Shown: positions 1-5,207, counted from the stretch's first letter. The stretch: 5,207 nt of DNA from Acidimicrobiaceae bacterium (GCA_003133005.1 PKZI01000046.1:4905-10111); one strand, 5' to 3'. Made by a program: numbers and translations. The notes: generated by a model from the letters alone, not told the origin.

Positions 1-267
1 ATCATCGCAGGTGTTAGTTTCGATGACTCGTTGGTCACGAAAAAACAGGTGATGAATGAAGTCCTCGATTTCTTCGCGCCACACGACCGACGTCGGGTGT
101 GGATGGTGGGCGACCGTGAGCAAGACGTGCTCGCCTCCATCTTTCATGGAGTGGTACCCATTGGGGTTCTCTGGGGATATGGATCGCGCGATGAACTCGA
201 ACTCAGCGGCGCCGAGTTCATTATTGAGTCGCCGGACCAACTGTTTGAAATCAACGTCGACCACTAA
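1..267 (+). CDS. HAD-superfamily hydrolase, phosphoglycolate phosphatase-like (C-terminal part)
   Basis: The reading frame is open from base 1 to the TAA at 265-267, so only the last 88 residues are present and the start lies upstream. The fragment carries the late HAD motifs. A Lys pair at fragment residues 14-15 fits the motif III lysine. VGDREQD (residues 36-42) is motif IV, with the two Mg2+-binding aspartates. A downstream GVLWGYGS stretch is typical of Gph-type phosphatases that hydrolyse phosphoglycolate or similar small phosphate esters in the cytoplasm. The nucleophilic Asp of motif I and the cap domain lie outside the window, so the substrate cannot be judged. It could equally be a PpaX-like or generic HAD phosphatase. 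The 3' neighbour begins about 200 bp away behind its own leader, so co-transcription is uncertain. Confidence 0.85.
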   Translation: MIAGVSFDDSLVTKKQVMNEVLDFFAPHDRRRVWMVGDREQDVLASIFHGVVPIGVLWGYGSRDELELSGAEFIIESPDQLFEINVDH

Positions 268-343
268 ATACAAATGCGTCGGGGTACGTCGTTTACTCAC
301 GGCAGTGCTTCGGACAAGGGTGAAGCGCGCCGCCGGAACTCAA

Positions 344-349
344 TAATTT
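344..349 (+). promoter_or_regulatory. Possible -10 box (TAATTT) for the ClC gene
   Basis: TAATTT matches the actinobacterial TANNNT -10 pattern and sits in the only A+T-rich patch of the spacer. It would place a transcription start near 356-357 and give a leader of about 107 nt that contains the 419-446 hairpin. No convincing -35 hexamer lies 16-18 bp upstream. This is a weak prediction from motif and position only. Confidence 0.25.
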
Positions 350-418
350 CTATCGCACAACGTGAATAGCGTCGAAACGAATCGCAACGTGCGGGGCGAC
401 ACTGAACGGTCCTTGAAG

Positions 419-446
419 GTCGCTCTTCATTACGATGAAGAGCGAC
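419..446 (+). promoter_or_regulatory. Perfect 12-bp hairpin with TACG loop in the ClC leader
   Basis: The left arm GTCGCTCTTCAT (419-430) is exactly complementary to ATGAAGAGCGAC (435-446) across a TACG loop (431-434). In RNA this is a UNCG-type tetraloop closed by a U-A pair. The hairpin ends 8 nt before the probable Shine-Dalgarno GAGAGG (455-460) of the ClC gene. No T-run follows, so it is not a classical intrinsic terminator. It could be a leader RNA element affecting ribosome access or stability, a U-less terminator, or a DNA operator palindrome. The inverted repeat is directly visible; its role is inferred. Confidence 0.6.
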
Positions 447-454
447 GAAGTAGT

Positions 455-460
455 GAGAGG
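455..460 (+). promoter_or_regulatory. Ribosome-binding site deciding the ClC start
   Basis: GAGAGG lies 3 nt before ATG 464. The spacing is short, but no such site precedes the in-frame GTG at 362. It supports the 458-residue form over the longer 492-residue reading. Confidence 0.45.
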
Positions 461-463
461 CGT

Positions 464-1840
464 ATGAGTCAAAAACACGACGGCGAGAACGAACGACTTC
501 GCGTACCTCCGCCGCTTCTCAAACACCGAATCGCCTCGGGCCGAGGCGCGATGGAACAACCCAACGTCACCCAAGAGCAAGCGGCCCTTACGCCAACGTT
601 CTGGTTGGCGGTCCTACTCACCGGTGTGGCGGCGGGTCTCTTTGGGGATTTTTTGATGTGGGTGCTCGCACTGTCGGAGCGTCTCGCCTTTGATCGACGT
701 TCGGGCAGTTTCCAAGCGGCAGTCATGCGCTCGTCCGATCTGCACCGTGTACTTACCCTCGCACTCGCGGGTGTGCTTGGTTCGATCATGTGGTTCCTCA
801 TTCGCCGTTACTTTCCTCACGAGAGATCCGAGATTGACGACTCGTTGTGGAATGGCGATGGTGAACTAGGGATCAAACGAAGTTTTCTCACGTCGATTGC
901 GTCCGAAGTCGTCATTGGCATGGGTGCGTCGATCGGTCGCGAAGCGGCACCGAAACTCATGGGCGGCGCGTCGGGCAGCGTTCTGTCACACTGGTTCAAG
1001 CTCTCGCCCGCGCAAAAGCGTTTGCTCGTGGCCTGTGGTGGAGGTGCGGGACTCGCCGCTGTCTACAACGTTCCCCTCGGTGGTGCAATTTTTGCGGCCG
1101 AGGTGCTGCTCGGCAGCTTTGCGTTACCCACGGTGTTGCCGGCTCTCGCGTGCTCGCTCGTCGCGACGCTGGTGGGATGGATCTATCTTCCGAGTCACGC
1201 CACCTACCCGGATATTCCTGACTATCGATTCAGCGCGTCACTCATGGTGTGGTCGGTCATCGCGGGGATCATTATTGGCCTATTGGCGGTCGTCTACGTG
1301 CGCGTCATTGGTTGGTGCGCGCACCACCGTGCGAAAGGCTCATCCATCTTCGTCATCATGCCTCTCGCGTTCTTAGCCGTGGGACTCCTCGGAATTCAAT
1401 ACCCGGAACTTTTTGGAAATGGCCAAACTCTCGCACACGAAGCGTTTCTCGGCGTGGGCGGTGTCGGTCTACTGTTTGCGCTGTTCGCGTTGAAACCGTT
1501 CGTGACCTCCTTGATGTTGGGCAGTGGTGCCGCGGGCGGGGTGTTCACGCCATTTCTCGCTACCGGTGCGCTCTTCGGTGCGTTCTTTGGTGCAGTGTGG
1601 ATTCACATGTGGCCCGGTGCGCCCGTCGGCGCGTTCGCGCTCGTTGGAGCTGCGGCAATGATCGGAGCGTCAATGCAGGCGCCACTCGTCGGCATCGTCC
1701 TGGTGCTCGAACTTACGCACAGTGGATTTTCAATCATGATCCCGATTCTCTGTGCCACGTTGATCGCCACGTTTCTCGTTCGACACATCGACGGGTATTC
1801 AATTTATTCCGCGCGTTTGCCGCGCCGCAGCGACGCCTAA
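464..1840 (+). CDS. ClC-family chloride channel/transporter-like membrane protein
   Basis: This 458-residue polytopic membrane protein of the ClC family moves anions (chloride in most characterised members) across the cytoplasmic membrane, probably as a homodimer. Starting at ATG 464 (GAGAGG at 455-460, short spacing), the family landmarks run in order. GREAAP (158-163) keeps the gating glutamate (E160) of the usual GREGP. IFAAEVLLG follows (E213, V214). YPELFGNG is at 313-320, GGVFTP at 358-363 is the GxFxP motif, and SIYSARL near the C-terminus supplies the anion-coordinating tyrosine (Y448). Many hydrophobic helices lie between; there is no cytoplasmic CBS domain. Two departures stand out. 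The GSGIP selectivity motif is reduced to RSEID (121-125, Ser kept). The internal proton-glutamate position appears to be V214. A GTG at 362 or an ATG at 551 are alternative starts. Family assignment is firm; ion and mechanism are not. Confidence 0.92.
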   Translation: MSQKHDGENERLRVPPPLLKHRIASGRGAMEQPNVTQEQAALTPTFWLAVLLTGVAAGLFGDFLMWVLALSERLAFDRRSGSFQAAVMRSSDLHRVLTLALAGVLGSIMWFLIRRYFPHERSEIDDSLWNGDGELGIKRSFLTSIASEVVIGMGASIGREAAPKLMGGASGSVLSHWFKLSPAQKRLLVACGGGAGLAAVYNVPLGGAIFAAEVLLGSFALPTVLPALACSLVATLVGWIYLPSHATYPDIPDYRFSASLMVWSVIAGIIIGLLAVVYVRVIGWCAHHRAKGSSIFVIMPLAFLAVGLLGIQYPELFGNGQTLAHEAFLGVGGVGLLFALFALKPFVTSLMLGSGAAGGVFTPFLATGALFGAFFGAVWIHMWPGAPVGAFALVGAAAMIGASMQAPLVGIVLVLELTHSGFSIMIPILCATLIATFLVRHIDGYSIYSARLPRRSDA

Positions 1841-1903
1841 CGCAACGACTGTTCATTGGGATCCCGCGAGGGTTGGTATTTCAAAGCGTGAAACAATGGA
1901 GAG

Positions 1904-2521
1904 GTGTACAGACCACCTAAATTCCGGGTTGACGACGATGGCGCGTGGCGCGTGGTACGTGAGGCCGGCGCGGGGTCGCTCGTTCGCCAAACTTCGTCGG
2001 GGCTCGCGAGTGTCTTCGTGCCCGTGATCGTGAGCGAGGATCGTCGCACCATTTGCACCCACGTCGCCAAAGCGAATCCCTGGTGGCGGTCGATTGAAGA
2101 CGGCACCGAGGTGCTCGCGCTCTTCGTGAGCGCAAGTGCGTACATAACGCCGTTGTGGTATCCGAGCCGTCACGAGGACCCGAGCGTCGTACCCACGTGG
2201 AATTATGTAGCCGCCGAGGTCCACGGGACGTTGCGCGTCCACGAAGAACCGGAGTGGAAGCGCGCGCAGGTCGAATCGCTGACGAACCACTTCGAAGAGA
2301 GGTTCGCGGATCCCTGGCGCGTGAATGACGCGCCCGATGACTACATTGTCACGATGCTCAAGGCCATCGTGGGCCTCGAAATCACCGTCACGTCGATTGA
2401 AGGCAAGGCGAAACTTTCCCAGAATCGTTCCGAAGAAGACGCCGCGAGCGTTCGCGACAACTTGGCTGCCGGTTCGTTCGCTGATCGAAGCGTCGCTCGC
2501 GCGATGGGCCATGAAAAATAG
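1904..2521 (+). CDS. PaiB-family FMN-binding split-barrel protein (putative transcriptional regulator)
   Basis: This 205-residue cytoplasmic protein has the length and conserved blocks of the PaiB family (FMN_bind_2). The blocks are the N-terminal MYRPPKF, HVAKANPWW (53-61), AYITPLWYPS (79-88), VPTWNY (96-101), KAIVGLEI (153-160) and the C-terminal GKAKLSQNR (167-175). In Bacillus subtilis PaiB is encoded beside the polyamine acetyltransferase PaiA and represses sporulation and degradative-enzyme genes; the fold is a flavin-binding split barrel. The GTG at 1904 is chosen because family members begin with MY-x-P and an in-frame TGA at 1889-1891 blocks any longer form. GGAGAG abuts the GTG with no spacing, and AACAAT at 1892-1897 is only a near match to a leaderless -10, so initiation is unclear. 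It follows the ClC stop by 63 bp and overlaps the next gene by 11 bp. The DNA target is unknown; a flavin enzyme role is also possible. Confidence 0.9.
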   Translation: MYRPPKFRVDDDGAWRVVREAGAGSLVRQTSSGLASVFVPVIVSEDRRTICTHVAKANPWWRSIEDGTEVLALFVSASAYITPLWYPSRHEDPSVVPTWNYVAAEVHGTLRVHEEPEWKRAQVESLTNHFEERFADPWRVNDAPDDYIVTMLKAIVGLEITVTSIEGKAKLSQNRSEEDAASVRDNLAAGSFADRSVARAMGHEK

Positions 2522-3005
2522 CCCGTGCGTCGTGCGTCGAGCGAAGGTCGACGACGCGCCAGCGTTGCGCGCGATTCGTCTCGAGGCGTTAAAGGACACG
2601 CCCGAGGCGTACGGATCGACCTACGAGGAGTCGCTGCGGTGGACTTCTCGACAGTGGCGAAAGGTCGCCAAGACCCGTAACTACTTTTTGGGCGAGTGTC
2701 AAGGCGTGGTTCGGGGCATGGCGTCGGGAGGTTACAACGAAGATCGCCCCGGTACGTGGTGGCTGTACAGCATGTACGTATCGCCGAACGAGCGTGGTAC
2801 GGGCCTCGCGCAACAACTCGTCGACGAAGTTGTCGCTTGGGCGAGAGGTGAGGGGGCGACCGAGTTGCACTTGCACGTGGGGAGTCGCAGTGCGAGGGCA
2901 CGGAGCTTCTACACGAAACTGGGTTTCGTGGAACGTGGCGACGTCATCGAGATGGACCGAGACCCGTCGATCGGGTTGCACACGATGGTGAAGACACTTG
3001 TCTGA
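2511..3005 (+). CDS. GNAT-family N-acetyltransferase (first of two)
   Basis: This is a 164-residue single-domain GNAT enzyme, transferring an acetyl group from acetyl-CoA to an amine. Starting at ATG 2511, the N-terminal beta-strand and helix are VVRRAKVDDAPALRAIRLEA, followed by PEAYGSTYEE, a block common in this branch. Motif A, the CoA pyrophosphate loop, is NERGTGLA (93-100) after the LYSMYV strand. Motif B is ARSFYTKLGF (130-139), with the usual Tyr that can act as general acid. The gene overlaps the PaiB-like gene by 11 bp in another frame and has no good Shine-Dalgarno of its own, which suggests translational coupling. The pairing with paiB suggests a PaiA-like polyamine acetyltransferase. 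However, GNAT substrates cannot be read from motifs, so this remains inference. Confidence 0.88.
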   Translation: MKNSPCVVRRAKVDDAPALRAIRLEALKDTPEAYGSTYEESLRWTSRQWRKVAKTRNYFLGECQGVVRGMASGGYNEDRPGTWWLYSMYVSPNERGTGLAQQLVDEVVAWARGEGATELHLHVGSRSARARSFYTKLGFVERGDVIEMDRDPSIGLHTMVKTLV

Positions 3006-3468
3006 GCACGAAACGTCGCTCGAGATTCGGACCGTTGCACCACGCAGGTTGCACGAGCTTCGCCGCCGAGTGCTTCGCGGCAACGACCCCGCATCGTCCG
3101 TGGACGATCCGCGCGACAATGAACCCTCGTCGCACCACTTCGCCGGATTTATTGGCGACCGACTCGTCGTCAGCGCGTCGTTCTTCTTGGCACCAGCGCC
3201 CGTCAATCTCGAACTGACGAGTTACCAACTTCGCTACATGGCAGCCGATCCAGAGGCGCAGGGACGCGGCTACGGTACCCAGTTGCTTCGCCACGCCGAG
3301 CGGGAGTTGTCTTCGCAGAACGTCGAACAACTCTGGGCGAATGCGAGGGATTCGGCGTTGGGTTTCTATGAACGTGTGGGTTGGTCAATCCTCGACGGTT
3401 CCGAACATCTCAGTGCTGAGACAAAACTTCCTCATACCGTCGTATTTAAGATTCTTGGCGAGAACTGA
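2998..3468 (+). CDS. GNAT-family N-acetyltransferase (second of two)
   Basis: This is a 156-residue GNAT protein read from TTG 2998. The start overlaps the preceding stop by 8 bp. An in-frame TGA at 2989-2991 limits extension, and a later start would remove the first GNAT strand (LEIRTVAPRRLHELRRRVLR). Motif A is QGRGYG (88-93) after LRYMAADP, and the C-terminal block is LGFYERVGW (121-129). The segment LRRRVLRGNDP followed by HHFAGF resembles small GNATs in which an LR-xx-VLR N-terminus precedes a His-rich strand, including ElaA-like proteins. It is clearly different in sequence from its upstream GNAT neighbour, so recent tandem duplication is unlikely. Substrate is unknown. Gene overlap indicates co-translation with the PaiB and GNAT genes upstream. 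Confidence 0.85.
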   Translation: MSEHETSLEIRTVAPRRLHELRRRVLRGNDPASSVDDPRDNEPSSHHFAGFIGDRLVVSASFFLAPAPVNLELTSYQLRYMAADPEAQGRGYGTQLLRHAERELSSQNVEQLWANARDSALGFYERVGWSILDGSEHLSAETKLPHTVVFKILGEN

Positions 3469-3498
3469 CCCCTAATTAAGGAGAATTTGCCTATTTAG

Positions 3499-3504
3499 TA
3501 GTTT
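3499..3504 (+). promoter_or_regulatory. Leaderless -10 box (TAGTTT) of the DUF3048 gene
   Basis: TAGTTT fits TANNNT and ends exactly 6 bp before ATG 3511, the position expected if transcription starts at the A of the start codon. TTAAGG (3476-3481), 17 bp upstream, is a poor -35 candidate. The only strong Shine-Dalgarno-like sequence, AAGGAG at 3478-3483, is 27 nt from the ATG and too far to serve it. The 42-bp gap after the second GNAT gene therefore most likely holds a new promoter. Confidence 0.5.
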
Positions 3505-3510
3505 GTATTG

Positions 3511-4518
3511 ATGCGAAGATTGTGGGCTTTGGTTGTCGTGGTTGTCCTCGTGGCCGCTGGCGTGATTGTCGTGGTTACGCGCCACAAGAACAACGTTCCG
3601 GAGACCACCACCACCACTACGCAGGCCATTCCAATCGCACCGTTGACAGGGTTACCCGACCCAGGCGGTGCCGCTTTAAAGCGTCCGGCTCTCACGGTAA
3701 AGATTGAAAACACCCCCGAGGCGTTACCACAGTGGGGTATTGATCAAGCTGACGTGGTCTACGAGGAAATTGTCAACGGGGGAATAACGCGACTAGCCGC
3801 GATCTTCAACTCGCAGGCTCCGGCAAAAATTGGACCGGTACGTTCCGTACGTCCCACTGACACCCAGGTCGTCTGGCCCCTCGGCGGCATCTTCGCCTTC
3901 TCGGGCGGCGCGCCCTACGCGATTACGAGCATCGAGACGGTACCGGGTCTGAAGTTGGTCGACGAGGATGTCGCGGACGAAACCTCAGCGATGTACCGCG
4001 ATCCGAACCTCTACCCCCCGCACAACTTGTTCGGCGTGGGCCCCGCGCTCTTCGCGATCGGTGGCACGCCGGCGCCCCCGCCCGCACTCTTTACCTACCG
4101 CAGCGCGGGTGAGAAGCTAAAGGGCACCAAGGTCGCGAGTTTCGTCGTGAACTTCCCGAGCATCTATCCAGTGACGTGGACGTGGGACGCGACCAGCCAG
4201 TCGTGGGACCGGACGCTCTTTGGTAAGGCCGACGTGACCGGCACTGGCGTACGCGAATCACCCAAGAACGTGGTCGTGATGTACGTGAACTACGTCAACG
4301 GCATTGGCACATTGAACTCCTACGCGGACTTGCAGGGATCGGGCACCGCGGACATCTTCACCAACGGCAAGGAAGTCACCGGCACGTGGTCGCGTGGCGC
4401 TTCGATGTCCGACATCATCACGTATCAGAACGCGAAGGGTGCGTCCATTGACCTGACCCCTGGTCAAACCTGGGTTGAGATACTCGACGACGGCGCCGCA
4501 CTTAACGTCACGCCGTAA
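3511..4518 (+). CDS. Membrane-anchored DUF3048 (YerB-like) protein
   Basis: This 335-residue protein has a short basic N-terminus (MRRLW), one strongly hydrophobic segment (about 6-22) and a Thr-rich linker (six Thr at 32-37). An extracytoplasmic DUF3048 region follows. Family blocks are PLTGLP (44-49), RPALTVKIEN (58-67), GIDQADVVYEE (76-86), IGPVRS (107-112), SGG (131-133) and PPHNLF (169-174). The C-terminal subdomain ends with PGQTWVE (317-323). There is no lipobox Cys, so it is probably held by an uncleaved anchor instead of a lipid. The family, typified by Bacillus YerB, has no established biochemical activity; a cell-envelope location is inferred. ATG 3511 is preferred over TTG 3508 because the -10-like box is exactly 6 bp before it. 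The 3' end overlaps the convergent SRPBCC gene by 11 bp. Confidence 0.92.
   Translation: MRRLWALVVVVVLVAAGVIVVVTRHKNNVPETTTTTTQAIPIAPLTGLPDPGGAALKRPALTVKIENTPEALPQWGIDQADVVYEEIVNGGITRLAAIFNSQAPAKIGPVRSVRPTDTQVVWPLGGIFAFSGGAPYAITSIETVPGLKLVDEDVADETSAMYRDPNLYPPHNLFGVGPALFAIGGTPAPPPALFTYRSAGEKLKGTKVASFVVNFPSIYPVTWTWDATSQSWDRTLFGKADVTGTGVRESPKNVVVMYVNYVNGIGTLNSYADLQGSGTADIFTNGKEVTGTWSRGASMSDIITYQNAKGASIDLTPGQTWVEILDDGAALNVTP
3604..3621 (+). repeat. ACC codon run encoding six threonines
   Basis: Four tandem ACC codons (3604-3615) followed by ACT and ACG encode the Thr linker of the DUF3048 protein between membrane anchor and outer domain. Such a short triplet run may vary in length between strains by slippage. 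Confidence 0.7.
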
Positions 4519-4939
4519 CGAGCTGCTCGATTCGCTCGAGCGTGGCTTTCATGTCGCGAAGATTCGACTGGTCTTTTTTCGAACGCGTGATCACGAACGA
4601 CCACGGCTTATCGAAGTCGAAGGTCTCGGTCACGTTGGTGCCACCGGGCACTTCTTCGAGGTCATAACGCCACGTGAACTGGGCCCAATGATGCCACGCA
4701 ATGCTCCTGTCCTCTTCGAACACCACGACCTTGTTGACGGTGAAATAGCGCAGTCCGAGTTTCATGTCCATTGAGAACTTCGCTCCGAGGTACAGCCGCG
4801 GCGGCGCTTTTCGCACGTGCAACACGCTGCCTGAACCGTCAAAGGTCGAGTGTTTTCTCGCGTCGGCGAGCAGATCGAAGATCACCGAAGGTGCGACCGG
4901 AATGAAACGCGACGTGCTGACTATCTTTTTGGAGTTCAC
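4508..4939 (-). CDS. SRPBCC-fold (START/polyketide cyclase-like) protein
   Basis: This 143-residue single-domain protein reads on the minus strand from GTG (4939-4937) to TGA (4510-4508). Its order fits the SRPBCC helix-grip fold. The opening strand and helix are IVSTSRFIPVAPSVIFDLLAD (about 6-26), then STFDGSGSV (31-39) and LGAKFSMDMKLGLRYFTVNKVV (about 51-72). RSIAWHH (78-84), GGTNVTETFDF (99-109) and a long C-terminal helix follow. These proteins bind or transform hydrophobic ligands in a cavity; the family does not reveal the ligand. The frame is open upstream to 5122, but that extension would run through the divergent gene and does not resemble the family. The GTG also has a TANNNT box exactly 6 bp upstream. 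Its 3' end overlaps the DUF3048 gene tail to tail. Confidence 0.87.
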   Translation of the reverse strand: MNSKKIVSTSRFIPVAPSVIFDLLADARKHSTFDGSGSVLHVRKAPPRLYLGAKFSMDMKLGLRYFTVNKVVVFEEDRSIAWHHWAQFTWRYDLEEVPGGTNVTETFDFDKPWSFVITRSKKDQSNLRDMKATLERIEQLVTA

Positions 4940-4945
4940 GTTCCT

Positions 4946-4951
4946 ACCATA
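4946..4951 (-). promoter_or_regulatory. Leaderless -10 box (TATGGT) of the SRPBCC gene
   Basis: Read on the minus strand, TATGGT matches TANNNT and lies exactly 6 bp before the GTG start (4939). It is in the same place as the boxes of the two other promoters in this half of the window. AGGA between box and GTG is too close to act as a normal Shine-Dalgarno. The position 17 bp upstream, where a -35 would sit, is occupied by the -10 box of the divergent gene and is not TTGACA-like. Confidence 0.5.
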
Positions 4952-4968
4952 GGCCGCGACTTTCGAGA

Positions 4969-4974
4969 TAGGTT
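4969..4974 (+). promoter_or_regulatory. Leaderless -10 box (TAGGTT) of the alpha/beta hydrolase gene
   Basis: TAGGTT matches TANNNT and ends exactly 6 bp before ATG 4981. The sequence 17 bp upstream (4946-4951) is the opposing -10 box and is not a recognisable -35. The 6 bp between box and ATG leave no room for a ribosome-binding site on the transcript, so a leaderless mRNA is the natural reading. Confidence 0.5.
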
Positions 4975-4980
4975 CGTTCC

Positions 4981-5207
4981 ATGGCCTACGAAGAACGCAT
5001 ATTGGATCTCGCCGACGGACGCAAACTCGAATACGCCACGCTGGGTGATCCGAGTGGCTTGACAGTCGTCTTTCATCACGGTTCGCCGGGTTCGACGAGG
5101 ATGGTCCAGGCCTTTGCGTCAATGGCGGAGCAGTCCGCGCTGTTCTTCGTCACCTTCTCGCGTGCTGGTTACGGACACTCGAGCCGACGCGAAGGTCGCA
5201 ACATCGC
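4981..5207 (+). CDS. Alpha/beta-hydrolase fold protein (N-terminal part)
   Basis: The frame is open from ATG 4981 to the end of the window, giving the first 75 residues. They show the start of an alpha/beta-hydrolase core. An opening strand pair includes DGRKLEYATLGDPSG (12-26), followed by the strand TVVFHHGSPGS (28-38), whose HGSPG is the oxyanion-hole motif. The strand and loop FFVTFSRAGYGHSSR (55-69) correspond to the conserved D-x-RG-x-G-x-S element. The nucleophile elbow and catalytic triad lie beyond the window, so esterase, peptidase (proline iminopeptidase-like) and dehalogenase roles cannot be separated. The gene is divergent from the SRPBCC gene, with 41 bp between start codons. 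Confidence 0.85.
   Translation, partial: MAYEERILDLADGRKLEYATLGDPSGLTVVFHHGSPGSTRMVQAFASMAEQSALFFVTFSRAGYGHSSRREGRNI

Larger units (their letters stand above)
268..463. other. Non-coding leader/intergenic region between HAD and ClC genes
   Basis: This 196-bp stretch has no convincing gene. Its first 75 bp show no good terminator hairpin with a T-run. A TAATTT box lies at 344-349 and a strong hairpin at 419-446. The ClC reading frame is open back to a GTG at 362, so 362-463 could in principle be a 34-residue N-terminal extension. That peptide would be very polar, would have no visible ribosome-binding site, and would have to encode the perfect inverted repeat. I therefore read the region as an untranslated leader. 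Confidence 0.6.

Noticed and set aside
220..347. Inverted 10-mer ATTATTGAGT (220-229) and its complement (338-347)
   Set aside because: One arm is inside the HAD coding sequence and the arms are over 100 bp apart with no further symmetry beyond a short G+C tail. Chance is sufficient.
268..463. Fluoride riboswitch (crcB motif) upstream of a ClC gene
   Set aside because: Such riboswitches do precede some ClC-F genes, but I see no match to the conserved crcB core (the GGxGATGG region and its pseudoknot partner).
1853..2599. Long minus-strand open frame (248 codons) antisense to the PaiB-like gene
   Set aside because: The plus strand here matches PaiB blocks along its whole length. The antisense product is Arg/His-rich and resembles no family; long antisense frames are common in G+C-rich coding DNA.
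3487..3498. Tiny leader ORF (TTG, three codons) behind AAGGAG at 3478-3483
   Set aside because: The spacing suits a ribosome-binding site, but a three-residue peptide from TTG is implausible, and the TANNNT box implies transcription starts downstream of it.
3511..3594. Lipoprotein signal for the DUF3048 protein
   Set aside because: The hydrophobic segment is not followed by a lipobox Cys; the region continues with Thr-Arg-His-Lys, so an uncleaved anchor is more likely.
4525..4541. Hairpin GCTCGA/TCGAGC as a bidirectional terminator
   Set aside because: The stem is only 6 bp, lies inside SRPBCC coding sequence, and has no T-run on either strand.
1..5207. tRNA/rRNA genes, CRISPR arrays, insertion sequences or defence genes
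   Set aside because: No tRNA-like cloverleaf, regularly spaced repeats, transposase motifs or terminal inverted repeats were found. The window is almost fully occupied by the genes listed.

Overview
This 5.2 kb window is compact bacterial chromosome of moderately high G+C. It looks like an actinobacterium, possibly of the Acidimicrobiia. The reasons are GTG/TTG starts, weak Shine-Dalgarno sites, a DUF3048 protein with a Thr-rich linker behind its membrane anchor, and TANNNT boxes placed as in leaderless promoters. The lineage is inferred from gene content and style; no marker gene is present.

Layout, left to right. Positions 1-267 hold the C-terminal end of a HAD-superfamily phosphatase. A 196-bp non-coding leader (268-463) follows and carries a perfect 12-bp hairpin with a TACG loop. 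Positions 464-1840 encode a ClC-family anion transport protein. Positions 1904-3468 hold a tight three-gene cluster: a PaiB-like FMN-binding protein followed by two GNAT acetyltransferases, with 11-bp and 8-bp overlaps. Positions 3511-4518 encode a membrane-anchored DUF3048 (YerB-like) protein. It runs tail to tail into a minus-strand SRPBCC-fold protein (4508-4939) with an 11-bp 3' overlap. An alpha/beta hydrolase starts divergently at 4981 and runs off the window.

Functional links. The PaiB plus GNAT arrangement recalls the Bacillus paiAB pair (a polyamine acetyltransferase and its FMN-fold partner), here with a second acetyltransferase added. The other genes are housekeeping or accessory singletons with no evident common pathway.

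I see no clear new defence, mobile or biosynthetic system. The points most worth a second look are: (i) TANNNT boxes exactly 6 bp before the start codons of the last three genes, including a 41-bp divergent spacer built as 6+6+17+6+6; (ii) a ClC protein with valine at the internal proton-glutamate position and a degenerate GSGIP motif; (iii) the hairpin leader before that gene, with possible alternative pairing; (iv) the paiB-GNAT-GNAT cluster.
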